DNA from: Paenibacillus agaridevorans
GTDB taxonomy: Bacteria; Bacillota; Bacilli; Paenibacillales; Paenibacillaceae
Assembly: GCF_003112455.1 (NCBI RefSeq)
Contig: NZ_BDQX01000016.1
Span: 1 to 46,493, forward strand
DNA length: 46,493 nucleotides
Direction: 5' to 3'
Shown here: positions 25,369 through 34,967 of the stretch, piece by piece
How the letters are laid out: each line of letters opens with the position of its first letter
Numbering within the stretch: position 1 is the first letter of the stretch
Notes under the pieces: model-generated
The model's input: the letters and a program-made list of their open reading frames with translations, nothing else
What the model was told of the DNA's origin: nothing
Databases searched by the model: none
Position numbers and translations under genes: made by a program

Positions 25369-26202
25369 CTAACCTTTGATTCCGCTAGTTGCGATCCCTT
25401 GAACAAAATACTTCTGAGCACTGATGAATAAGACGATAACCGGTACGAGCGCCAGAGCGGAAGCAGCCATCTGCAGGCCGTAATCCTGAAAGCGGGAAGC
25501 CTGGAACATCGCCATACCGACGGTCAACATCTGTTTCTTCGTATCGGTAATGAAAATGTATGGATTGGTGAAGTCGTTCCACGCCCAGACGAAGCTGAAC
25601 AGAATCATTGTGACGATAGCCGGCTTTGCCAACGGTAACACGATGCGGTAAAACACCTTGAGATGGCCGCAACCGTCGATGATGGCGGCTTCCGTCAATG
25701 CGTGGGGAATCGAGATGAAAAACTGCCGCAGAAGAAACACGAAATAAATATCGAATGCGGCAGGCAGCACAAGGGCCCAGACGCTGTCGGTAAGATGTAG
25801 CGTCTTGTAGATCATGTAACGCTGTACGATCGTGGCGTCGCCGGGCAGCATGAGCGCGGACAGGAATAAGATAAATAGAAAATCCCGTCCCCTGAAACGC
25901 AGTTTGGCGAAAGCATAGGCCGTGATGCAGACGATGCAGCACTTGAACGCCAGCGTCAGAATGACCATGACGAAGGAGTTTTTATACCAGAGCAGCAGAT
26001 CGTATTTGTCGTCGAAGATATTTATATAATTGGTCCAGATAAACGGATCGGGAATTAGACGAAACGGATATTCGAAAATCTTGCCTAGCACTTTGAACGA
26101 GGAAGACAGCATGAAAATAAATGGGAAAACATTGGCGACAGCAAATAAAATTGACACAATATTCAGAATAATTACGCCACTGCTTTTTGTTGATTTGATC
26201 AT
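25369..26202 (-). CDS. Carbohydrate ABC transporter permease (MalG-type)
   Basis: A 277-residue permease with six membrane segments, the EAA loop LTEAAIIDGCGHLKVFYR and the GIATSGIKG C-terminus of MalG-like subunits. ATG 26202 is preceded by AAGGGAG; the longer open frame starting at 26292 runs into the partner gene and is not used. It forms the importer together with the permease 13 bases upstream and the lipoprotein at 28576. Confidence 0.93.
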   Translation of the reverse strand: MIKSTKSSGVIILNIVSILFAVANVFPFIFMLSSSFKVLGKIFEYPFRLIPDPFIWTNYINIFDDKYDLLLWYKNSFVMVILTLAFKCCIVCITAYAFAKLRFRGRDFLFILFLSALMLPGDATIVQRYMIYKTLHLTDSVWALVLPAAFDIYFVFLLRQFFISIPHALTEAAIIDGCGHLKVFYRIVLPLAKPAIVTMILFSFVWAWNDFTNPYIFITDTKKQMLTVGMAMFQASRFQDYGLQMAASALALVPVIVLFISAQKYFVQGIATSGIKG

Positions 26203-26215
26203 GGAGCTCGCTCCC

Positions 26216-27130
26216 TTACGAATAGTTGACAAATTTCTTTTGCCCGCGCCACTGAATGATCGTAATGCACAGGATGATCGCGAACATGACAATTGCCTGG
26301 GCGGTACTGTAGCCCATCCGGTATTGCAGGAACGTCTCCTGATAGATATTGATCGACAACGTCGTCGAGGCTTGGCCCGGGCCGCCTTTGGTCAGCACCT
26401 GGATCGGGCCGAAGTTCTGGAACGCGGTAATGACCGCCGTGATTGTCAACAGGAATGTCGTTGGAGATACGAGAGGTACTGTAATGCGCCAAAACTTGCG
26501 CATCCGTCCCGCGCCGTCCATGGTTGCCGCTTCATATAGTTCTGAGGGCACGTTCTGTAAGGCGGCTAGAAACACAAGCATAAAGAAACCGATATTTTGC
26601 CAGACGACAATCAGCACGATGCTTGGAATAACGGTATGTTCTCCTATCAGCCACAGTGGCGGGTTGGAGACGCCGAGCGCTCGGAGAAGCGAATTAATAG
26701 GACCGTCCCGCACGTCGAACAGAATCGCCCAGACGACAGCGATCGCCACGAAGTTGGAGACGTAAGGCATGAAGATGGCCGTCCGAATCGTGTTGCGCAT
26801 CAGCAGTCTGGCATTGATCAGCATAGCGCAGAGCAGTCCGACGGTGATGACGCCGGGTACGAACAGAGCAACGTAGTAGAAAGTGCGCCATAGCGCACCG
26901 ATAAACTTATCGTCCGAGAACATGTGGATGAAATTGTCCAAGCCGATAAAATTTGCCGCTTCCAGGTTGCTGATGAAGCTTAGATCCGTCAAGCTGATCA
27001 CCAGAGATGAAGCGAACGGAGCAAGCTGGAATACGAGGAAGCCGACGACAAATGGCAGGATCAATGTGTAACCAAGCATTTCCTCTTGCCGGGCCAGTGA
27101 CCATCCTGTATTTTTTTTGGGTTTTCTCAT
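26216..27130 (-). CDS. Sugar ABC transporter permease (MalF/UgpA-type)
   Basis: A 304-residue permease. After a basic N-terminus (MRKPKKN) come about six membrane segments and the EAA loop LYEAATMDGAGRMRKFWR. AAGGGATTAGCG precedes ATG 27130, 8 bases away, and so excludes the start at 27157. Its partner is the MalG-type gene that follows. No ATPase is encoded in the locus. Confidence 0.93.
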   Translation of the reverse strand: MRKPKKNTGWSLARQEEMLGYTLILPFVVGFLVFQLAPFASSLVISLTDLSFISNLEAANFIGLDNFIHMFSDDKFIGALWRTFYYVALFVPGVITVGLLCAMLINARLLMRNTIRTAIFMPYVSNFVAIAVVWAILFDVRDGPINSLLRALGVSNPPLWLIGEHTVIPSIVLIVVWQNIGFFMLVFLAALQNVPSELYEAATMDGAGRMRKFWRITVPLVSPTTFLLTITAVITAFQNFGPIQVLTKGGPGQASTTLSINIYQETFLQYRMGYSTAQAIVMFAIILCITIIQWRGQKKFVNYS

Positions 27131-27208
27131 CGCTAATCCCTTCTTTATATCCAACAACGAACCTTAATGAAGACAAGGAGGAGCGAATCCTCCTTGCGCT
27201 TATGCCGT

Positions 27209-28576
27209 TTATTGGATCGTGGACTGGTCTTCTATAATCGCTTGGTCAGCTTTCTTCTTCAGTTCGGTCATCGTCTCCTCAAGTGTCCGTTGTTTGGAGG
27301 CGTACAGCTCGCCTTCCGACGAGATGAGCGACGTGATCTTCGACATGCCAGGACCAACAATCTTCTCGCTGACGATGTCGAGCGATGGATCGAGAATAGC
27401 GGCCTTTAGCTCCTCGACTGTAATACCATCTTCCTTGAATGCGTCCGCCATTGGCTGGAACACCTGATTGATCTGCTCATCCGTAAGATCGACACGCGCA
27501 GGAACGATGCCGGGAAGCGTCCATTGATTTTCGGCCAATACCTTGACCGCTTCGTATGCCGCTTGTTTATTTTTGGATGTGGAAGCAACGGAGTAGCCGC
27601 CCATGATGCCCATAACCGCCTTGCCGCCTTCGTTGACCTGCGGCATGATCGCCACGCCCATCTTCCAGTCGCGCGGATATTGAGTGCGGTCCATTGCCGT
27701 TTGCACTGCCCAGTGGCCGACTACGAACTGACCGATCGTACCGGTCGTGAGGAACGAGTCCCAAGGCATTTTTTTTGATTTGAAATTGATCATATCCGGC
27801 TGCACCTGCAGCTCATTGCCTAGATCCGCGAAGAACTTCATTGATTCCGCAAACGCGGGATCATCGTAGTTGGATGTGCCGTCTGCCTTGTACTCCGGCA
27901 CCTTCTTCTGCCTTGCTGACAGCAAGAAGTAGTTGTCCCAGTCGAGCATATAGGAGCCGTAGACGCCGGGCTCGACATTTGTAATCGCCTTGGCCGCTTC
28001 TGTGTACTTGTCCCACGTGTAGGTGGCGTTGTCGGGATAAGGCACATTCGCTTTGTCAAACAGATCTTTGTTGTACATCGTCACATGCACGTCACGGAAG
28101 GCAGGCAGCATGTAGATCTGGTCATTGTAAGTGGACATGCTGCTGCCGTATATCTTGTCCACGTCGTAGTCGTCTTCGGAGATATAAGAATCCAGAGGCT
28201 CCAGCAGCTTAGCCGTCGCGAACTTCTGGTACGTCGTCGCGTTTTGGTAGATAATGTCCATCTCGTCGCCCGCCATCAAGCTGATCGTCACCTTCTGGTT
28301 CCAATCTGTGCCTTCGCCCGGAATGATGAGCGGCTCCAGCCTGACGTTCCCCAGCTTCTGCTCAACGAGCGCCATCAAATCCTTTGTGCTTTGCCTGGAC
28401 GCCATATCCGCTGAGGTCGCGTACTTGAGCACTATCGTTTCTTCGTTGCTTGCGGATGGCGAGGTGCCTTCGTTCGTTCCGGTATTGCCGTTGTTGCCGT
28501 TATTGCCGCAGCCGGCGATCAAAGCACTTGCTACAGCGACCAGTGCAACTTTGGATAAAGTACTTTTTGTAGACAT
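27209..28576 (-). CDS. Extracellular solute-binding lipoprotein (family 1)
   Basis: A 455-residue substrate-binding lipoprotein of the third sugar locus. The signal ends in the lipobox LIAGC, followed by an Asn/Gly/Thr-rich tether. The mature protein has the family 1 layout (VTISLMAGDEMDIIYQN, YPDNATYTWDKYTEAAK, MGIMGGYSVASTSKNKQ). GGGAGGT precedes ATG 28576 at normal spacing. It is the first gene behind the regulator pair, and its promoter region has a good -10 box but a poor -35 box, as expected for activation by the AraC-type response regulator encoded just upstream. Confidence 0.92.
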   Translation of the reverse strand: MSTKSTLSKVALVAVASALIAGCGNNGNNGNTGTNEGTSPSASNEETIVLKYATSADMASRQSTKDLMALVEQKLGNVRLEPLIIPGEGTDWNQKVTISLMAGDEMDIIYQNATTYQKFATAKLLEPLDSYISEDDYDVDKIYGSSMSTYNDQIYMLPAFRDVHVTMYNKDLFDKANVPYPDNATYTWDKYTEAAKAITNVEPGVYGSYMLDWDNYFLLSARQKKVPEYKADGTSNYDDPAFAESMKFFADLGNELQVQPDMINFKSKKMPWDSFLTTGTIGQFVVGHWAVQTAMDRTQYPRDWKMGVAIMPQVNEGGKAVMGIMGGYSVASTSKNKQAAYEAVKVLAENQWTLPGIVPARVDLTDEQINQVFQPMADAFKEDGITVEELKAAILDPSLDIVSEKIVGPGMSKITSLISSEGELYASKQRTLEETMTELKKKADQAIIEDQSTIQ

Positions 28577-28606
28577 ATTTAGTGAACCTCCCTCTTGGTT
28601 TTCTTC

Positions 28607-28612
28607 ATTATA
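28607..28612 (-). promoter_or_regulatory. -10 box of the third sugar operon
   Basis: TATAAT on the minus strand, about 30 bases before the lipoprotein start. The hexamer 17 bp upstream (TATGCC) barely resembles a -35 box. This pattern fits an activator-dependent promoter; the presumed activator is the response regulator at 28726-30585. Confidence 0.5.
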
Positions 28613-28725
28613 GGTCGCGCCGAGGGATAGGCATATCTAGAGAGATGACAACCTCTTGGTAATTCTCCCACTTGTTTGCACCAAGGCACGATCGAAACGG
28701 CCCCGACTTGTAAAAATGGTAACTT

Positions 28726-30585
28726 TTATTCGGATCCGCGCGCCGCTGCGAATTTTCTGTATACGGTGGGTGGCATGTCGAAGTGGCTTTTGAATACCCG
28801 GTTAAAGTAAAAAATATCACTGTATCCGACGCTGGCAGCTATCTCGGCGATTTTGTGGTCGGTGGTCAGCAGGTAGTCCCCAGCCTTCTCCATGCGGACA
28901 GCTGTAACGTAATCTTGGAATGTCTGACCAGTTTCTTTCTTGAACAATCGGCTCAAGTAGTTTTTGTTCATCGCCACATAGCGTGCCATCTCTTCGAGTG
29001 TAATTTTGACTTGCATATTGCAACGAATATATTCTGCTATACGAAGAATTTCGTCTCTCTGCCTGTCGTCCCCCAGCAGACCCAGTGTCCGCTCGCATTC
29101 GTCTACCAGCTTGCCGCCCAACAGTTCCAGATCGACTGCCGATGTGCAATTGTGCAGCTGTGCGAGATCGAAACGCCAGGTCAACATCGCTTTATCGGAC
29201 ATTCGACGCAGTGCTTCCTGTAGCGAGCCGACGACAGAGACGAAATAGTTATTTAGTAGCGCCGGATCTGAGCGCCGGGAGCGGGCGAAGGCGACAAATT
29301 CCAGCCACGCTGCATCCATGGCAGTGCGATTGCGGTGATAAAGGCCGGATGTGAGCCGGCTGTTCAACTGGTTGTAGGCTTGCTCCATGTGTTCGGAGTC
29401 GAACGGGGCTTCGCCAATACGGACAACCGTGGCAGGCTCTTCATAGAAAGTAGTCAGACGGGCTGCATCGACTTGGTTCAGCGTTTCCATGAGCTGGTTG
29501 TACCCCCGGAAACACAAGCCGTATGCTAGGCGGGAATCGAGGTCTAGGTAGTCCTTCAGAGCGGTCTGAACGCGCTCCGCCAAGAATATGGCGGCTGCGT
29601 CGGAATCGATGGCGGCGGGGGAGCCCGCAGCAGCGTCGTCGGCGACAACGAAAGTGCCGGCGGTATCTCCGACATTCGCATCGACGGCAGCTTCGGCATT
29701 ATTGGCCATGGTGACGCCAAGAAGCCAGCAGCCGGACGACCAGCACAGCGACTTTCCGGACTGGCGGAAGCGAATGAGCCCATCTGTTAGCTGCGTCACG
29801 ACGGCGTTCAGATGGTCCCCGTCGCCGTCAAAGCGCGATTCCAGCACGCGGGCATAATCGTGAATGAGCAGAATGACCCAGAAACCGGTCGGCTGCTCGG
29901 AGTCGAAGCCAAGCTCTGATATCCGAGTCGCAAGGTAAGCTGGTTCCTGTCTACGAGCGGTCAAATCTGCGAGCAGCTTCTTGCCGGAGGAAGCTCCCTC
30001 GGCTGACAGAGCGAGCCGCGATGACTCCGGCTGCGAAGCCCTCATCGCCGAGGATTCTGCAGTCGCCGTCGAAGAGTTCGCGATCGGAAGTCCAAACGTA
30101 TATGCTCTCGGTTCCCGAGGTTCTGCAGGCGTCAGCATCTCAAAGTCAGCCGTCCTCTCCAAATGCGGCCAAGCCCGATCTATCTCCCGATTCTGTTCTT
30201 GCGGCAGTTTGCCCAGCTTGGAGGCGACTTGGCGCAGCGCCTCCAGAAGCGTTTCCGTTTCGATCGTCACTTTCAGCAAGTAGTCCGCAGCGCCGTGCTT
30301 CATCGCTTCTCGGACGAGTGCGAAATCGTCGAAATTGCTCAGCACGAGACAGGCGACGCGGGGGTGGGAGACTGCCAGTTCCTTGATTAATTCGATGCCG
30401 TCGAGCTCGGGCATCTTGATGTCCGTAATGACGATATCCGGAGTCGTTCGGCTCACCAGCTCCAGCGCTTGACGTCCATTGGATGCTTCTCCTACCAGTA
30501 TGAAGCCGTGCTTTTCCCAATTCAGAGCTGCCTTCAGCCCAATGCGGACGAACAACTCGTCGTCGACGATCATGATTTTAATCAT
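28726..30585 (-). CDS. Response regulator, REC plus AraC-type HTH (YesN-like)
   Basis: A 619-residue transcription factor. Residues 1-120 form the receiver domain: acidic pocket D8/D9, phosphoacceptor D55 in VITDIKMPELDG, and K105 in DYLLK. The middle (about 130-500) is a long variable region with an Ala/Ser-rich stretch near 160-205. The C-terminus (about 515-619) is an AraC/XylS double helix-turn-helix: ITLEEMARYVAMNKNYLSRLFKKETG, then KIAEIAASVGYSDIFYFNRVFKSHFDMPPTVYR. Family members of this size activate a nearby sugar transport operon. It overlaps the sensor kinase gene by 8 bases (stop TGA inside the start region), so the two are translationally coupled. No separate terminator is obvious before the lipoprotein gene. 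Confidence 0.93.
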   Translation of the reverse strand: MIKIMIVDDELFVRIGLKAALNWEKHGFILVGEASNGRQALELVSRTTPDIVITDIKMPELDGIELIKELAVSHPRVACLVLSNFDDFALVREAMKHGAADYLLKVTIETETLLEALRQVASKLGKLPQEQNREIDRAWPHLERTADFEMLTPAEPREPRAYTFGLPIANSSTATAESSAMRASQPESSRLALSAEGASSGKKLLADLTARRQEPAYLATRISELGFDSEQPTGFWVILLIHDYARVLESRFDGDGDHLNAVVTQLTDGLIRFRQSGKSLCWSSGCWLLGVTMANNAEAAVDANVGDTAGTFVVADDAAAGSPAAIDSDAAAIFLAERVQTALKDYLDLDSRLAYGLCFRGYNQLMETLNQVDAARLTTFYEEPATVVRIGEAPFDSEHMEQAYNQLNSRLTSGLYHRNRTAMDAAWLEFVAFARSRRSDPALLNNYFVSVVGSLQEALRRMSDKAMLTWRFDLAQLHNCTSAVDLELLGGKLVDECERTLGLLGDDRQRDEILRIAEYIRCNMQVKITLEEMARYVAMNKNYLSRLFKKETGQTFQDYVTAVRMEKAGDYLLTTDHKIAEIAASVGYSDIFYFNRVFKSHFDMPPTVYRKFAAARGSE

Positions 30586-32413
30586 CCTTCAACAGCTCCA
30601 TTCCCAGTGTCGTAGGCTGCAGGGACAGAATCGGCAATTTCACCTTCGTAGAAGTGCCGCCTCCCGCAACGTTATTCATTTGCAGCGCGTAATCCGCTCC
30701 AAAGTGCAGCTTCAGGCGTTCGTTCACATTGCTAATTCCGATGCTGCTGAAGCCGTTAGAGGACGCGCTTTTGTCTCTGAGAAGCGAGGCCAGCTTCGAC
30801 TCATCGCAGCCGACGCCGTTGTCCGTGATGACGATCTCGACATTGTCGTAGTGGCGGTATGCACGGATGTGAATCCTGCCTTTGTAGGAGATGTCGGCGA
30901 AGCCATGCAAAATCGAGTTTTCGACGATGGGCTGAAGAATCAGCTTCGGTATGCCGTATTGCAGCACTTCGTCCTCAATCTCGTACTCATCGACGAACAA
31001 GGCGGCAAACCGCATTTTCTGGATGGTGACGTAGTGGCGGATATTGTCCAGCTCTTCGGCGATCGGAATGATTTCGTTTTTCTGAACGATGCTGCTCCGG
31101 AGTAATTGGGCGAGCGAGGCGATCAGCTTGCTGACGTTGTACACTTTGCTGGCTTCCGCCATCCAACGGATTGAATTAAGCGTGTTGAACAGAAAATGCG
31201 GATTGATCTGGGAGTACAGCATCTGGATTTCCAGTTCGCGCTTCGCTTTCTCATCTTCGTTGACCTGCTGGACCAGATTGCCGATTTCTTCCGTCATTTT
31301 GTTGAACTTGAGCGCCAGCATTGCCAGCTCGTCCACGCCGGAAACCTCCACGCGGGAGTCGAGACGCCCCGTGGCGAACTCGTATGTAGCCCGTTTCAGC
31401 TTGCCGATCGGCTTCGAGATGCCGTTGGCTATCCAGAATGCCAACGTCAGGAAAGCGGCGATAAAACCAAGATTGACATACACGAGCCATTGTCTGACGG
31501 CTGCGATCTCCGCATACAGCAGCTTGTCAGGCACTTCGCCGACGACTGTCCAGCCGAGCCGTTCCATATGACTGACATTCGCGATAACATCGAATTTCAA
31601 TGCTTCGATTGTATCTGTGGGACCCGCCTTCTGTATCTCAGCAAAATACGGGAGCACAGTCCCGATATCGGCTTTGTTCGTCGAGGAGAGAATTTCACCG
31701 CGCTCGTTGATCACGTAGCCTCTGATGCTTTCCCGAACGACGATACCGTTCAATATGTCAGAGAGGGCGCTTTCCGGAATGCCGACGATGATGTCTCCGG
31801 ACTTGCCTCCACCGATGAAATCCATATAAGCACGAGTCAAAATAACGAAAGGAACGAGCTGTCCGTAAGGAAGGAAATTGATATTGTGCGTGTATTCGCC
31901 AAGCTTGATATAGTTGTCGTTGCGGACGACTCTCTCCTTGTCCAGCAAGCTGCGCATGAAACTTTGGAATTCGTCGTTCTCTTCCATTGGAATTGTCGAG
32001 AAGGAGAAACCTTCGGCGTTGAGGAGTGTAATAAAATGATTGGGATAGTTGTCGAGCGCTGATGTCTGCACGGCGAAATACTTGGAGCGCATGAGCCGGC
32101 TATTGCGGTACAGCACCTCCCGGTCGTCGTGGGACCGCTGCTTCATAATGTCCTGAATTTCGCTGTCCATCAGCAACGAGTTGGAGGCGGCGACCATGTT
32201 TTTGAACAAGAGCTCGATATTCATTTTGGCTTGAGAGATTGCCATCTCGTTGCCAATATTCATCTTGTCCTTAACCGCTTCCTGTAGGAACTGGAAGGAG
32301 ATCAGACCGGAGAGTGAAATAGGCAATACGATCAGGAAGAGGAAGGATAATACGAGTTTTCTGCGAATTGAGCGGAGCAATAGCATTCTGAACAGCGTTC
32401 CGAGCTTCTTCAA
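30578..32413 (-). CDS. Sensor histidine kinase (YesM-like)
   Basis: A 611-residue membrane sensor. A first membrane segment (about 18-40) and a second (about 308-330) flank an extracellular sensor domain of about 270 residues, likely a dCache-type fold. A HAMP linker follows (330-382), then the His_kinase domain with phosphoacceptor H406 in INPHFLFN, then the ATP-binding domain with N box VENSILHGF and G1 box DNGVGCDE. The kinase phosphorylates the regulator encoded next. The start is TTG at 32413 behind GGAGGGA. The external signal is presumably the sugar, or its bound lipoprotein, of the adjacent transport operon. Confidence 0.92.
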   Translation of the reverse strand: MKKLGTLFRMLLLRSIRRKLVLSFLFLIVLPISLSGLISFQFLQEAVKDKMNIGNEMAISQAKMNIELLFKNMVAASNSLLMDSEIQDIMKQRSHDDREVLYRNSRLMRSKYFAVQTSALDNYPNHFITLLNAEGFSFSTIPMEENDEFQSFMRSLLDKERVVRNDNYIKLGEYTHNINFLPYGQLVPFVILTRAYMDFIGGGKSGDIIVGIPESALSDILNGIVVRESIRGYVINERGEILSSTNKADIGTVLPYFAEIQKAGPTDTIEALKFDVIANVSHMERLGWTVVGEVPDKLLYAEIAAVRQWLVYVNLGFIAAFLTLAFWIANGISKPIGKLKRATYEFATGRLDSRVEVSGVDELAMLALKFNKMTEEIGNLVQQVNEDEKAKRELEIQMLYSQINPHFLFNTLNSIRWMAEASKVYNVSKLIASLAQLLRSSIVQKNEIIPIAEELDNIRHYVTIQKMRFAALFVDEYEIEDEVLQYGIPKLILQPIVENSILHGFADISYKGRIHIRAYRHYDNVEIVITDNGVGCDESKLASLLRDKSASSNGFSSIGISNVNERLKLHFGADYALQMNNVAGGGTSTKVKLPILSLQPTTLGMELLKDD

Positions 32414-32452
32414 ATCCGGACTCCCTCCGAGTGGCTGAGTTTTTCATTACAC

Positions 32453-32480
32453 ATTCTATCATACCTGTAACCGATTACAA
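32453..32480 (-). promoter_or_regulatory. Promoter of the sensor kinase gene
   Basis: On the minus strand TTGTAA (32480-32475) is 16 bp from TAGAAT (32458-32453), and TG precedes the -10 by one base (an extended -10). Between the boxes lies the palindrome GTAA-TCGG-TTAC (32467-32478), a possible operator. Confidence 0.55.
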
Positions 32481-32577
32481 GATGATTTGGTTTGCTATAA
32501 TTAGCTTGCGAGTGGCTCAAGAAGCAATTGATGGGGGTTCAAACTTAGTTCGAACCGAAGAGAAGAGGTCGCAGAGA

Positions 32578-32605
32578 TTATCAACGATTACGAATGATGT
32601 ATAAT
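32578..32605 (+). promoter_or_regulatory. Promoter of ung
   Basis: TTATCA (32578-32583) and a perfect TATAAT (32600-32605) are 16 bp apart, 70 bases before the ung start. A second TATAAT with extended TGC (near 32495-32500) lies further upstream and could add transcription. Confidence 0.5.
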
Positions 32606-32677
32606 AGTTTTTGAGCATACCATGAGGCAGGAGAATAGAAGAAGATAACTTCGAACTAGGGGAGGATGACGCTCATT

Positions 32678-33352
32678 ATGGCCATCTTGAAGAATGATTG
32701 GGCGGAGAAGCTGGAGGGGGAGTTCGAGCAGCCCTACTATGTGAAGCTGAGAGAATTTCTAGTTGATGAATATAGCAGGGGAGCGGTATACCCGGACAAA
32801 TACGATATTTATAATTCGCTTCATTACACGTCGCTTGCCGATACGAAGGTCGTCATCCTGGGACAGGATCCCTACCATGGACCGGGCCAGGCGCACGGTC
32901 TCAGCTTCTCCGTAAAGGAAGGGATCGGCACGCCGCCGTCGCTGTTGAACATGTACAAGGAGCTGCGCGAGGATCTGGGCTGCTACATTCCCAATAACGG
33001 CTACCTGATCAAGTGGGCGCAGCAGGGCGTTCTTTTGCTAAACACGGTCATGACGGTGCGGGCGCACGAAGCCAATTCGCACAAAGGGCAGGGCTGGGAG
33101 CATTTCACGGATCGGGTGATACAGACCATCAACGAGAAGGACGAGCCCGTCGTGTTCCTTCTATGGGGCAGCCACGCCCAGAAGAAGGCGGAGTTCATCA
33201 CGAACCGGCATCATCTGCAGCTTCGCTCGCCGCATCCAAGCCCGTTGTCGGCGCATCGGGGTTTCTTCGGCAGCAAGCCGTTCTCTCGGGCCAATGAATT
33301 TCTTCGCGCGAGCGGCCGCGGGGAGATCGATTGGCAGATTGAAAACATATAA
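32678..33352 (+). CDS. Uracil-DNA glycosylase, family 1
   Basis: A 224-residue base-excision repair enzyme that removes uracil from DNA. The water-activating motif [13 protein letters not shown] carries D64, the same number as in E. coli, and the DNA-intercalating motif [13 protein letters not shown] contains the catalytic His (about H186). Other landmarks are [11 protein letters not shown] and [10 protein letters not shown]. The length matches the family. ATG 32678 lies 12 bases after GGAGG; ATG 32666 is only one base from it and is not favoured. The gene is unrelated to the sugar loci. Confidence 0.97.
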   Translation: MAILKNDWAEKLEGEFEQPYYVKLREFLVDEYSRGAVYPDKYDIYNSLHYTSLADTKVVILGQDPYHGPGQAHGLSFSVKEGIGTPPSLLNMYKELREDLGCYIPNNGYLIKWAQQGVLLLNTVMTVRAHEANSHKGQGWEHFTDRVIQTINEKDEPVVFLLWGSHAQKKAEFITNRHHLQLRSPHPSPLSAHRGFFGSKPFSRANEFLRASGRGEIDWQIENI

Positions 33353-33430
33353 GCCAATGCCTTTCGGGACCCAAACGACCGCCTAAAGTGTGAGCGTCTG
33401 CATCCAAAAAAGGAATGGGGAGGGATGACA

Positions 33431-33808
33431 TTGCCGAGACTTGTTTGGAAGTGGACTTTATGGACGATAGCGGTTGTCATGTTGTTGCTTCTGCTCGCGG
33501 CAGGCCTTTTCCTCAATAAGGTTGGACTGGACAATGCCGGTCTCATGTATCGGCTTCGTTCTGCCGAAGGAGCAATCTTGCCCATGAACGGGGACGGAGA
33601 GTTCGTATCCAAAGCGAAGGGCCACCGAGAGCTCCTTAAGGAAAAAATGCATGAGGAAGGCTGGATCTATGCAGGCCAGGAAGGGTCCGGCTATTTTTTC
33701 GAGAAGGACGGAGAAACAACCATCGTGACGGCAACGCAAATCTGGAACAGGCATTATATCATGTATCGCGTTGTCAATCGGAAGATTGATCTGGCTACGG
33801 AGAGTTAG
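33431..33808 (+). CDS. Small membrane-anchored protein of unknown function
   Basis: A 125-residue protein with one N-terminal membrane segment (VWKWTLWTIAVVMLLLLLAAG) and a hydrophilic outside domain containing YFFEKDGETTIVTATQIW. I do not recognise the family. TTG 33431 has GGGAGG 7 bases upstream and is more plausible than ATG 33425, which nearly touches the site. It lies between ung and selD with about 80 bases on each side. Similar short DUF proteins are scattered in Paenibacillaceae genomes, but no role can be stated. Confidence 0.7.
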   Translation: MPRLVWKWTLWTIAVVMLLLLLAAGLFLNKVGLDNAGLMYRLRSAEGAILPMNGDGEFVSKAKGHRELLKEKMHEEGWIYAGQEGSGYFFEKDGETTIVTATQIWNRHYIMYRVVNRKIDLATES

Positions 33809-33887
33809 AATTTCCGAGCCGTATCGTTTATCATGGACTTACTTCATTAACATAACACTAACGATCCCTATAGAAAGGAACTACGCC

Positions 33888-34934
33888 ATGAACACGGAAC
33901 CGGTCAAACTGACTTCCTACTCAACCAAAGGAGGCTGCGGGTGCAAAATCGGACCCGGAGAGCTCTCCCAAGTCCTTCGCGCCTTGCCGGCCTCTATACC
34001 GAACCCAAATCTGCTAGTCGGTATCGATACGAGCGACGACGCCGGCGTTTACAAGATAAGCGACGAGTTGGCGCTTGTGCAGACGGTGGACTTCTTTACG
34101 CCGATCGTCGACGATCCGTATTCGTTCGGCCAGGTGGCCGCGGCCAATGCGATCAGCGATATATATGCCATGGGCGGCAAGCCGCTGACGGCGCTTAATA
34201 TTGTCGCCTTTCCGATCAAGACGCTGGACAAATCCATTCTTGCCGAAATTCTTCGGGGAGCCGGTGACAAGACGCGGGAGGCGGGGATTACGCTCGTAGG
34301 GGGACATTCCATCGACGATGCCGAGCCAAAGTTCGGACTTGCCGTCACGGGCCTTGTACACCCGGACAAGGTGCGGACCAATGCGGGGGCGCTTCCCGGC
34401 GACAAGCTGATCCTGACCAAGCCGATCGGCGTAGGCATCCTGACGACGTCCATCAAAAAGGACAAGCTTAGTGCGGATGAGGTTCGTCGTGTAACGGAGG
34501 TCATGGCGACGCTCAACAAGACGGCCGCGGAAATTATGGAGCCTTTCGACGTGCATGCCTGCACGGACGTAACGGGTTTCGGCCTGATGGGGCATGCGCT
34601 GGAGATGGCCAAGGGCAGCGGAGTGGGAATACAGGTGAACGCTGCCGACGTCCCCGTCCTGCCGAGGGTCAGAGAGCTGGCGGAGTCGGGCTTCGTGCCC
34701 GGAGGCACGAAGAACAATTTTGCCCATGTCAAGGATTCCATCGACTTCGCGGATACCTTGGACGAGATCGGGCAATGGATCCTGTGCGATGCCGTTACCT
34801 CGGGGGGCCTGCTTATCTCCGTAGCCGGAGAACAAGCGGAGGAGCTGCTGGACAAGCTGAAGCAGGCCGGCGTGGAGGCTGCCATCATCGGCGGCGCGAC
34901 GGATGAGCATCCCGGACGCATCGAGGTCAGATAA
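33888..34934 (+). CDS. Selenide, water dikinase (selenophosphate synthetase)
   Basis: A 348-residue enzyme that makes selenophosphate, the activated selenium donor, from selenide and ATP. The catalytic loop GGCGCK places Cys17 and Lys20 at the same numbers as E. coli SelD; this copy uses Cys (TGC) where some bacteria use selenocysteine. Further PurM-like landmarks are DDAGVYKI, QTVDFFTP, AANAISDIYAMGG and TDVTGFGLMGH. ATG 33888 is preceded by AAAGGAA; an open frame reaching back to 33771 overlaps the previous gene and is not used. The selenouridine synthase gene follows 33 bases later, which gives the likely use of the product. Confidence 0.96.
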   Translation: MNTEPVKLTSYSTKGGCGCKIGPGELSQVLRALPASIPNPNLLVGIDTSDDAGVYKISDELALVQTVDFFTPIVDDPYSFGQVAAANAISDIYAMGGKPLTALNIVAFPIKTLDKSILAEILRGAGDKTREAGITLVGGHSIDDAEPKFGLAVTGLVHPDKVRTNAGALPGDKLILTKPIGVGILTTSIKKDKLSADEVRRVTEVMATLNKTAAEIMEPFDVHACTDVTGFGLMGHALEMAKGSGVGIQVNAADVPVLPRVRELAESGFVPGGTKNNFAHVKDSIDFADTLDEIGQWILCDAVTSGGLLISVAGEQAEELLDKLKQAGVEAAIIGGATDEHPGRIEVR

Positions 34935-34967
34935 GTCAAGAAAACATAGCGCAAGGAGACGGTATCG

